Assembly (NCBI GenBank): GCA_948099385.1
Contig: CANUEZ040000167.1
Location: 5,307,001-5,371,000 of the forward strand
Source: Fasciola hepatica
Taxonomy: Eukaryota; Platyhelminthes; Trematoda; Plagiorchiida; Fasciolidae
DNA length: 64,000 nt
Direction of reading: 5' to 3'
The translations under genes were made by a program, and so were the position numbers. The notes beneath the pieces were generated by a model. That model saw only the letters and a list, made by a program, of their open reading frames with translations, was not told the origin of the DNA and ran no database searches. Below, one piece after another: positions 54,541 to 64,000 of this stretch. Numbering within the stretch: position 1 is the stretch's first letter; every line of letters begins with the position of its first letter.

Positions 54541-56989
54541 ACCGTGATCGATATCGTTTTTATTAAGCCATCTAGGATAGTCCCTTTAACTACAGCTCTT
54601 AGAAGAGTGTTATAACCCAGAAAAAACCGCCAATTTTCTCTGAATGTACGAGGTGTTGTTTCAAGTCCCCCGCTGGCTGAATTTTTAGTTTCCTGCGCTG
54701 AACTAAGTTTTTGAAGTGTACTGCGAATTACCAAAGGTTATTTTGCACCACCAAACGTACCAGGGTAGCCCCGAGGTTCGCTTTTTATCCAAGGAATCGT
54801 TTTCTCTATTCTCCGCTTAATCTTCTCAGTTTTTCATGCATTACTTACCAAAGTATATTAGTGTTTATAAGTCGCAAGCTCTTCCAAAACGCGTACCGGT
54901 TACTTTGTTCACCCTCTTGCTGCCATTGTGGGCTTATCATGTGACGTGAAACATACCATTGCCCGGCCGCCGAATGCAGGGAGCGAGTGGACGGAAGTAT
55001 GGAGTAGGATATACGGAGCAGGCTGGCCCACGAAGGCCGTTCTGGGATTAGTGAAGATGATTATCCACTAAACTCTAAGAACAGTTCAGTCGAATGGGTT
55101 TGTTGTCTCTGCGAGGAGGCTGCAAGGTTAGCCAATCTGGGGCTTTAAGGCTGGGTGAGATCCATCTTCCTCCTGAGGGTTGCCGAGGATCGGAGGGCAA
55201 GCTGCAGCAGAGCGGTGCTTTATTAAGGTAAAACGCAGAAGCTCCAGGAAAGCCCGACAGAAAAGTCCACGAGGTGAAAAGAGGCCAGGCAGGCGGTTCC
55301 CTGATATCGGCTCCGTCCACTCCTGTGTGGCGAACTACCACGAGCGAGCGGGTGATGCAGAAGCCTAAAAAACAGGAAAATAAAAAGTACTGCACGACGA
55401 AAGCGACGGACAGCATCGGGAGGACAGAAAAACCCGGATATGGTAATTTGGAAATACCGCTGATGGACCTGCGGGGAGTTTCCGGTCGCTGGGATGAACG
55501 TCAGGCCAAAGGCTATTGTTGCTAAATCAGGAGGAACTATTTGTACAGAAGTAGAAGGCGAGAAGTGATATAGGTAGAAGACGGGCGTATGACACATCGA
55601 CTTGCGGGTATACCCAGTCTTTTGTCTCTCAAAGAAGTCTACAGAGTGGGGACGTGTAAACCTCCGCTCATGAAAACGGGAAAGAATGTTGCACGATTGT
55701 TGCCGGTCGAATATGTGGACAATGGTTGTGGAGATATGTTCCTAGCCAAGGGGGCCTTGATGGCACAAATCACTAAGGACGGATATCAGGTTACACCTGG
55801 CGAACATAAATGAGTGCCAGGTGGTTTGCCCAAGGATCATTAGGGGGCACTCCTCAGCTCCTGCGATGGTGTTTGTCTTTGAAGTCAACGAGAAAACACC
55901 GTAGGGAGGCAAAAGAGTGCATTCTCACAAGGTCTGATTACAGAGACCGCACGCTGGCCTGTACCGGGGAAGAGTTTTGGAAGTAGCGCTTGTGGCTGCC
56001 GCGTGCTAGAAGCACACCCAAACGAGTGACAGATAGGGTGTGGGCGTCTGATCACCAAAGAAGCCCCTTCCTTGAGGACTGCCGCAAGAAGGGTATCGAT
56101 TTAGGAGTCTGGCAAGCAAACGAGTATGTCGCCTGTGATGACGTCAGTGAAATAAATAAATCTTGCACTTCTTTGTAACCAGAAAACCATTCTTGGGTTC
56201 AAACTGCAGCTCTGCAGTCCGGCGGTACTGCCTGTGAATGACCTCCGGTCACCTGAAGGGCAGAAGAAACACGAAAAGGAAAGAATTGTATAAGGTTACT
56301 CCAAAATGAATGACGTTTTTTGAAAGTGAAAATTACCAACTGGTTAAAACCACCTTACTTGCTTTAAAAGTAAAATGACAACATGGGCCCGCGAGGAGGA
56401 AAACGGAGAAAAAACAAAAGAGAGGACGAAAAGTTACGAGCAGTGGAATGTGGCGGTTGGCACTGGAAGCGAGACACTGTGGATAGCCGCAGTAGCTGAC
56501 TACCCAACCCGAAAACTTTTGTAAGCTGAATGTGAAAGGTGGGATTTTCCGGCCTTTACGGCGAAGTTGTCAGTGAAGTTTTCTCTTAGCTCAGCCCAGT
56601 GAACGGCTTAGTACAGATTCGGCTTGGTAAAGGGGCTTTGTGGTCGATCTTTTCGGTAATATCTGTATCCCGAGTATGGGTTCCTGAGGCGTGCGCAGTG
56701 ACTGGTGGATGCGGAAACCTACAGGAGGGCAGTCGGGTTCCTGGCGTTAACGAACGGGTATTTTGAAAATTGTGCGTGTTCCCTCCAAAACAGCAGGCTT
56801 ATGATGGTGGTGTCTGGAGGTGATGGATGAGCAGAACATCAACAGTTGTTGAGCGACAACAGAGTAAATGGTGAATTGCCTTCGTATGGAAGACTCACTT
56901 CAAATGAGCAGCCACAACAATGGGTTAAAAACCTTTACTCATTTATATTTTAGTTTTTCTCTTGTAAATTTTCTTACTTTTTGGATCCA
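54541..56989. other. Unassigned non-coding tract, possibly the gypsy LTR side
   Basis: No gene is supported; all frames are under 125 codons and lack known motifs. As it lies downstream of the minus-strand Ty3/gypsy remnant, its LTR and 3' UTR may be here, but I could not define LTR ends. Confidence 0.35.
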
Positions 56990-59315
56990 ATGCATCGGAT
57001 TTGCCTGAAGAGCGAGCTTCTTGATCATCCGTTTGCTGTTCGAAGTCAGTGGAGGCAGCTCTGTGTTGGGAGCTGCGTCAGGAATATCAGGGAACTGGGT
57101 CATCGGCGTTGATACGGTCGGCTATGGGACGCCGTGGAAGTAGTACTTATCCTGAAGCTTTCAACTGGGTGAAATCAGACGGAATGGAATCAGCCAGGTA
57201 AGCTGGTTTAATTCGGTCTGTGGTAAGTGTATTTTCTATGCCGTTGTGGCCGATGGCAAATGTTTTCTAAAGGCGGCGTAGGACCCTGTGGGGGCCGGAG
57301 TAGGCACTTTGTAGAGGAGCGCGTGTCTCTGTCCCAAGGAAAATGTGCGTACAGCCTTAGAGGCGCAGAAGTGCATGAACGGTAGTGTTTCGTTCGCGAG
57401 CCGTAGTAAGGTGTAACTAAAGCGTCCGCTGCGGTAACCTGGCGGCTTGTTCGCTGTGGCCAAAAGTGAAGCTGAACTTCGGGACCACCGTGTCGCCAGG
57501 AAGTCGAAACACCCAACTGAGTGCGAGTTCAGTTGATGTGGCTTGTAGATCGCTCTGAGGAGAGTTGCGGCAACCTGAAAGTACTAGCGACCGTGATTCC
57601 CGCCAGTCTGGAGTTTTGTGAGCCGCCAAAGCTGCCTTCAGCTGCCGATGAAAGCGTTCTACCATTCCGTTAGCTGACGAGTGGCATGCTGTGGTATGAA
57701 TGCGACGGCTGCCTAAGCGCAGTAGACGACTACCGAAGTCCCCCTCCAAATGTGAGTCACTCTCCGTGGTAACCACGACATTACAACCAAATGCTGCCAC
57801 CCAGTGTTCTAAAAAAGCTTGGGATACTGTTAGCCAGCTGCATTGTTCAGCGGTATAGCCAACAGCCACACGGCGAAACGATCTTCGCTAGCAAGAAGAG
57901 TTACACTACCCTTTGTCGGAGGCACTGGCCCTAATAGGTTGATAAGCAGGTGTTGGAAACTTGAGTCGGCTGCTGGAAATTTGATATGGAGGCAACTGTG
58001 TGTCCATGCACTTTGGACTGTTGACGTTGGATGCAGGTACGGGCCCAAGCAGAGACAGCACTATTCATGTCGAGCCAAACGACGGTCGCTCGAGCGTTCA
58101 GTAGGGGCCTTTATACCCGGGTGGGACAAACCGTACAACGTTTCGTAAACCTGTCCCCTAATAGCTGAAGACTGGCCTCGGGTGGTCTTTTGGGCAAGCC
58201 ACACAGTACGTAGCCCTCGGCTGAGGGTGTGAGAACCAACCGGAGCTGCAGCGATGAGGTGCTGCGGAGCTGCCCTACCTCAGGCTCGTCTGCCTGAGCA
58301 CATGCGAAAGGTTCATAGTTGACCGAGCCGGGGGTGCCGAGGTCCAGGTTGTGAGTGAGAGACAGAGCATCTGCGGCAGGATTATCGACACCTGAGATAT
58401 GAGGTACACCAATCCAGTACTCAGTGACTTACTCCAGGTATCTAGACCACTTGGGAGAGTACCTGTTCGTGGTGGGGCGCAGTGCATGGATGATTAGTTT
58501 GTGGTCGGTGTAGACCCTGAATTCGCGTCTCTCTAAGATGTGTCTAAAGTGACGGATCCCAAGTAGATAGCAAAAGTTTCGCTGCCAAGGGAGCTTTACC
58601 TGGATTCAGCCAGTGGTAGTTGTTGGGGGAGAATAAAACGGGTTGCTAAGTGTCGGCCGAGTATTGCTGCTGCGCCGCGCCCACGGCTCTACCTGATGCT
58701 TCGGTGACTAAGGCAATTGATGAAGTTGGTTTCGGGTGTGATAACGAGGCTATGTTGCTGATGGCCCGCCTCAGCATAGAAAATGCATCTCGCGCGGTTT
58801 TCGTGAGAGCCAGCTGCTTCGTTTTGCCCTTTACCGGGCCCGTGAGCGGCTGCATTATAGGAGCGCATCGCGCGATGAAACGACGATAGAAGTTGACCAA
58901 CCGGTCGGAACGCCGTAGTTTCTTAAGGGAGGTAGGTTCTGGGTAGTCCAATATTGCCTGCCCCTCGTCCTGCAATGGTATGATCCCTGTGGGAGTAACC
59001 TTTTGGCCTAAGAATTCGATGGAGTCGACACCTACTACACACTCATTCGCGTTGACCGTGACCTTGTGTTGAGATACGCAGTTGCAAAGGGCTTGCAGCC
59101 GTGCTAGATGTTTTGTCTCAGACGAGCCGGCAATAGAGACGTCATTCAGGTAAGCGAACGAGAAATCCAAACCACTACATACCATATCGATGAAAAGCTG
59201 GCAAACTTGCGCGGCCTTGCTAAGTCAAAAAGGCATTCACAGAAACCAAAAAGACCGAAAAGAGTCGCTACGGCTGTTTTGGGGATGCCAGCATCAGCTC
59301 TTGGTATTGCTGAGC
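56990..59315 (-). pseudogene. Ty3/gypsy pol remnant (RT, RNase H, integrase)
   Basis: On the minus strand, RT PKTAVATLFGLFGF is followed by YLNDVSIAG (bases 59141-59152; YLDD expected, so one catalytic Asp is Asn). Then come CVVGVDSIEFLGQKVTPTGI and VNFYRRFIARCA. RNase H has ERREFRVYTDHKLIIHALRP near 58520. Integrase has ACHSSANGMVERFHRQLKAA near 57640-57690. The tail resembles the VDRLKPAYL C-terminus (TDRIKPAYLADS near 57210). Frameshifts separate RNase H and the zinc-binding part. The element is cut at 59315 by a LINE. Confidence 0.85.
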
Positions 59316-60369
59316 CTCTCCTCTCCTGGCTATCCTCGTATCTCTCACAGACCACAAGCTGTGCTCGTTGACAGCCTATTATCTTCCGCCAAACCGATTA
59401 CTGGCGGAGTCATCAAAGGCAGTGTCCTGGGCCCATTACTATTCTCATTTATATCAGGACACTTTCTCTTCTGTTCGACGTTGCACCCCCTTCCTCTTTG
59501 CCGACGATACAAAAATAATGTACTCCCTCCTATCTAGCGACCTATCCGCGACCCTGTGGAACATAGCGCGTGACTTACTCGTTCTCCGAACTTGGTGCTT
59601 CTCGTGGTTCATGAAGTGTTCTGCGAAGAAAAGCTTCCTTTTACCATACAAGTGCACTGTACCACCCGGCCAAATTTGTCTGGACGGCCTGCCCATCCCC
59701 ATAGACCCCATGGTTACCGATCTTGGCGTACGCTACTCTTGTTCCTTTACCTTTTAAGAACAGGCATCGTTCCGAATCGCTAAGGCTAAGCGAACCCTAG
59801 GCCTGATCAGTCGGTGTTTCTTAATACCGGCCAGTCGCCTCTCCATGTATCTCTCACACGTGAGGCCGCTCCTAGAATATTGTCTCATTACCTCCAGCCT
59901 CTGGCCACGTTTCTCTATTGTATCTATTGAGAACGTTCAGCGTACTTTCACCAAAGGGCTGTTGGGCGTATCCCTAGCCCTAACATACCGCCAGAGCTGT
60001 GAGCTCCTACCAAGTGAGCCTCTATGGATTCGTTGCATGAGGCTTAACCTGATTTTCCTCTCAAAGCTAATCCATAACCGGGCCTATACCTCTTATCCCA
60101 TCTTATTCGCTGCGCCCTGCTCATACCCGATCTGACATCGTGCCTTCTCTCTCACTGTCCCTCATTCTAATCTCTGTCTGAAGTCTCGATTCTTTCTGTC
60201 AGCCTATTTCAAAATCTGGAATAAGCTCCTCCTTAGCTTACGCAGTGCCTCCTCACTGTTCGCTTTTAGGCACGCACTTGTGTTATACTTAACAGTTTCC
60301 AACGCTAAATTGCTCATCAATGAGCTTGCATCCACCGACCTGGCCTTTGAAAGAGGCCTCACACTGTAA
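59316..60369 (+). pseudogene. Jockey-like LINE reverse transcriptase, 5'-truncated
   Basis: It begins abruptly after the gypsy RT with EPLLSWLSSYLS. GGVIKGSVLGPLLFSF (about 59405-59450) follows, and after one frameshift LFADDTKIMYSLLSS with the catalytic FADD box near 59500. Then VTDLGVRYSCSFTF and HVRPLLEYCLITSSLWPRF lead on to a C-terminus at the TAA near 60369 (LAFERGLTL). It differs from the CR1-like copies in having no RGDLI block. Confidence 0.82.
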
Positions 60370-63300
60370 CTCTACTACCTCTGCGCCACAGGCCACTAGG
60401 TACGCCCCATGCCCAACACCCCCTCTCTCTAGTGCCGCGAACTAAGGCCATTGTCTTCACTGATCCATAGCGAACTTACCTTCTGACTCCGTAAGATAAC
60501 TCTATTGCTCACCTACTTTCATCTCTTATCCATCATGTTCATTTTGTTCTCCTCAGTATCTGTCGCTCCTCAGCTGGGGCATACCCAGACTGCGCTCCTC
60601 CATCCCTTCTCCCTTTCCAGTGATTCTCGATGACGGCCAACTACTTCGGGCCCTGTACTTACCAATGTCCTGACAGGTGCACATGGATTATATTACCATA
60701 CGGCCGTCCACCACTAGCTGTTCCCGTTGGCTCTCCCGTCCATGGTCTCACGTCCCGGTCAATTAATCCTGGATCACGCATCCCTATCGCGGTCGCTTTG
60801 TCCCCTGTGCAATTATCAATGAACACTCGCGCCACGTCCAACGGTGCGGGGCGCTGTCAGATCCACCGCTATGGCCGGCGTACATCGGGCTTGCAGGCCG
60901 TCTGCAACGAAGTGCGAGTGCAACTAGACTGGTGGATCACACCTCCTGTGTTCACTTCACGAAGTGGTTTTCAGGTTGGGTGCCCAGCGCACGGTCAATC
61001 CCACCCACTAGCACCGGTTGCGGATGGCAAGCTCTAACTCTTCTCGGACTACCGAATCCAATGCTTTCGGTTGAAAACTGCATGCTCCTCATTCTTTTCC
61101 CACCACGGCTTTTTCACCTATAGCTCTTATCGTCTGTTACCACTCCCTATTTTTGTCGCCCTACCACGGTATGCACACCTACCCGTTTTGTCCTTCCTCA
61201 TATCGCCTCTCTCTACATCAACTTTCACCGCACTGAGTCACTATCGTCCTAACCACTCTTCTCTGTCGAAGCTCGCCAATATCTCCTTTTTACACACGCG
61301 GTCATTGCCGGCTTCTATTCTGCATGAACTTTGCTTTGCTCTCTGCTCAGAAGGTCCACTGACTGCATTCTTATACCCTACTGCCTGTTGCTTTGTTTGA
61401 TCTATCCTTATTCTCCCTCCTCACGACTAATGCCGTTATGCACCAATCACACCCGCACTCATGACCAATCCGCATATTAGAACTCGCAGATCCAAAAACT
61501 TCGCTTCTTTTACAGTCGCATTAATTATCAAATCACCACCACCATATTTTCTTTTCTTGGCTCCGCGATTCCTCTGTGGTTCTTTCCATCAGGCAGTGTC
61601 CTTAATAGTATCCACCTGCTTCATCCACCTATTCAGCTGTCCGCTGGCACGCAGCTCTCAATTTGCAATGCCCCAACTCCGTCTCGCATTCATTCCTTGG
61701 GCCCTTTCTTCTGTTACTGGTTCACTTATCATGGGGCTCCCTGCTTCCTTCTCCCCATTCTTCGTGTTTCTTTTGCTGTAAAATGATCTGACCGGTCGTG
61801 TTCCACCTGGGCCTCTTCGGTCATTGCTTTCATACCTTGATCCGCTTATTGCTCGCTACAGGCATTTTTCTGTGTGCTTTTCAGTTTAGTCCGCTTTTCC
61901 ACGTTCCACCGATTGTAATGTCAACTTCACGTCATGATGTTCTTTTCCAGTTCCAAATCGTTTGATCTGCCACTACCCGATTCCTATGGTCCGTCACCAC
62001 ATGTTTCACCTGCATTGATCAAATAATTATACCCATTCTTACCCGTTCTCTTTTATCTTGTCCTTCATCTTCCCTCGTTCATGAACTTCTCCTCATGGTC
62101 GGCATCGAATTTGTGCCACTTCAGTCATTTCTATCTCTTTATCAAATGTGTTATCCCGTCATGAAAACTTCATCCGAATTCCCCCGAGTCAATCCTGCAA
62201 ACTTTGATCAAACCATATCTCCCTCTGCCAATCACTGATAAGTTTCGTCCTAGCACTCAATTGCTTTTTGCTCCTGCTCCTTGCATATCAATTTATGCAC
62301 TTATATATAGATATATATGCACCGTGTCCTGCACTATTTTGCCGGCTATTCCTAATGCTACAATCCCGCCGGCCCTCATGATATGCGTCCACTCTTTTTA
62401 AATATGCGCCTCATGTTTAACGTATGAAATCCTTACAGATCATTCTTGCCATCCGTGTCACCCTTTACTTATTCCAATGTTCGCTACCCGTCCTACGATG
62501 AGTTTTGTGCCCTGTCCGCTGACCATCTACTGCAGTGTAGCACATCCTAATTGCCATATAATCCCTAGCAATGAATCCCTCATTTTTCTCCACCGTCTCC
62601 CGCTACCACCCTTTCCCATATCAACTCTTAGCCCCTTTCGTGCGTGCCTGACAGTTTTCAGACATCCCCAATTGAGCCACAGGTATTTCCTATGTGCCCT
62701 TTAGTTTGGTCTGCTTTTCCACGTTCCACCGATTGTAATGTCAACTTCACGTCATGATGTTCTTTTCCAGTTCCAAATCGTTTGATCTGCCACTACCCGA
62801 TTCCTCTGGCCCGTCACCACATGTTGCACCTGCATTGATCAAATAATTACACCCATTCTTACCCGTTCTCTTTTATCCTGTCCTTCACCTTCACTCTTCC
62901 ATGAACTGCTCCTCACAGTCGTCATCGCTTCTGTGCTTCCGCATTCCTTTTTTCTCTCTGTTGGGCCGCCATGTCCACCTCTCATGAAGATAATTCACCA
63001 CGATATTCCAAAGGTAATCCTGCAACCATTTGATCTAACCTCACCTACCCCTCCCAAAGACTGATAATTTCTTTCTAGGACCTCATTGTTATTGATCCTG
63101 CCCCTCTTATATCTATACATATATATATAACGTATATATATTTACTTGCGCATGTATGTATATGTGCACGCGCTTTGCATCTTGCAGTTACTAACCGACC
63201 ATTTCTCTTACTATCATCCCGCCGATCGTCATGATGTGCATCCATCAATCTTACATGTCTGCATCACATCTACCGTATCCAATCCTTCTGAATCGTGTTT

Positions 63301-63800
63301 GCCATCCAATCCACCCTCTACGTCTTGCATTGCTCGCTCCCAGTTTTAAGATGAGTTTGTGCCCTGTCCGCCGACCATCCACTGCAGAGTACCAGTGCCT
63401 CGTTGATATCCAACCCACTGCAGTGCACCTCACTTTTTTCTTCATCGTCTCTCGCAGTTTCTTGTACCGATTTTTAGCCCATCTCAGGTATATCAGCCGG
63501 CCTCCAGATGTTTCCACCCGGACCAGTCGTGCTCCCCATCTGACCTTGACTTTCGAACTCACCGGGCGTTCATTCAAATCCGTCCTTGGGTTCGTTGAAA
63601 CTCCCTACAATCTCTATGGTGTACATACACTTACCCTATTTTCACCCTACTGTATTTTCTCTTCTGAGCCTTCTTATCCTACTTTTTCATGCAAACTTCC
63701 ACATTTTCACGAATTATATCTGTCCATTTCATCACCTGTATCAACAAGATCATGCACATGGCATGCTTTGGGAGTATCCGAAATAAACCAATATTATTTC
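60370..63800 (+). mobile_element. 3.4-kb pyrimidine-rich 3' untranslated region with internal duplication
   Basis: It is non-coding, C/T-rich, and ends GTATCCGAAATAAACC followed by ATATTATTTCTGTTGTTGTTATC. The terminal ~230 bp resemble the reverse complement of 33440-33620 and, more weakly, of 16688-16740 and 39567-39620. It may be the 3' UTR of the LINE at 59316 or of a second, Penelope-type insertion. Frames here (up to 237 codons) are low-complexity and show no domain. Confidence 0.55.
61880..63560 (+). repeat. Direct duplication of a ~0.82-kb unit
   Basis: The stretch 61890-62070 recurs at 62710-62890 (820 bp apart), sharing for example CCACGTTCCACCGATTGTAATG. The stretch 62494-62530 resembles 63350-63385 (about 850 bp apart), and TATATA tracts recur near 62300 and 63120. 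So at least two copies of the unit are present, the second diverged. Confidence 0.8.
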
Positions 63801-64000
63801 TGTTGTTGTTATCATATTCATTATAATTATATGGCAATATATTTTTATGGTAACAGCATAATGAGGCCCCAGTCTATGCGGAAATATCTCATCCTTGTGG
63901 TTTTTGCGAGAATTTGTCCTTCCCTAGAACTATGTCCTGCTTGACAATAATCCTGCACGGACCTCCAATGCCGTCGGTACGCACAAATAAGGTTTTCCGA
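63801..64000. other. Right-end flank, unassigned
   Basis: AT-rich sequence follows the presumed element tail. No feature is seen before the window ends. Confidence 0.35.

Noticed and set aside
55075..55597. Overlapping frames of 113 and 124 codons
   Set aside because: They show no motif, lie on mixed strands, and are in the unassigned tract that may be a gypsy LTR or UTR.
60630..61037. 135-codon open frame after the LINE
   Set aside because: It has no recognised motif and sits inside the presumed 3' UTR.
63231..63944. 237-codon open frame
   Set aside because: It lies in a pyrimidine-rich repeat, is low-complexity (Ser/Pro/Leu/Phe), has no domain, and runs past the element tail.

Overview
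The window looks like one intergenic or heterochromatin-like stretch of a repeat-rich invertebrate genome. It holds BEL/Pao LTR retrotransposons, CR1-like and jockey-like LINEs, one Penelope-like remnant with a GIY-YIG domain, one Ty3/gypsy remnant, solo LTRs and microsatellites. I recognised no host gene, tRNA, rRNA or CRISPR array. This mix would fit a flatworm (tapeworm or fluke), but that is an inference from element content only.

Region 1 (about 2.5-22.9 kb) is a nest of retrotransposons. An old BEL element (here 'D') has LTRs at 2498-2833 and 22492-22875. Its gag is split by a solo LTR (2916-3273). Its pol is split at 5242/16340 by a second BEL family arranged as 3' end, LTR, RT-deleted body, LTR (5243-16339). 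That second insertion is itself split by a young third BEL element ('B', 5296-12010, two near-identical LTRs, CGCCG target duplication). D pol is split again by a 2.3-kb non-coding 3'-UTR-type insertion (16680-18980, GATGT target duplication). B is the only near-intact element: gag, protease, RT (YVDD), RNase H and integrase are all present, with one frameshift in gag.

Region 2 (22.9-33.2 kb) is a minus-strand CR1-like LINE interrupted by a BEL element ('F', 23903-29093, target duplication CCGGG/CTGGG). The middle of F is replaced by two copied patches. One is an inverted copy of the neighbouring LINE (755 bp). The other is an inverted copy of sequence about 22 kb away at 48409-49522 (1114 bp). 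They join at a 4-base overlap. Further LINE RT remnants and a solo LTR of the B family follow.

Region 3 (33.2-45.7 kb) holds LINE or Penelope 3'-end repeats, LINE endonuclease and RT fragments, the Penelope-like remnant and a long (AAT)n tract. Region 4 (45.7-54.5 kb) is a decayed BEL element ('H') split by a nearly full-length but broken LINE (49.4-53.3 kb: PHD-like finger, endonuclease, RT). Region 5 (54.5-64 kb) holds a minus-strand Ty3/gypsy remnant cut at 59315/59316 by a jockey-like LINE RT fragment, followed by 3.4 kb of pyrimidine-rich non-coding DNA with an internal ~0.82-kb duplication.

The elements do not cooperate as a pathway. They form a layered record of insertions: D and H oldest, then the RT-deleted BEL family and LINE tails, then the copied patches and B as the most recent.
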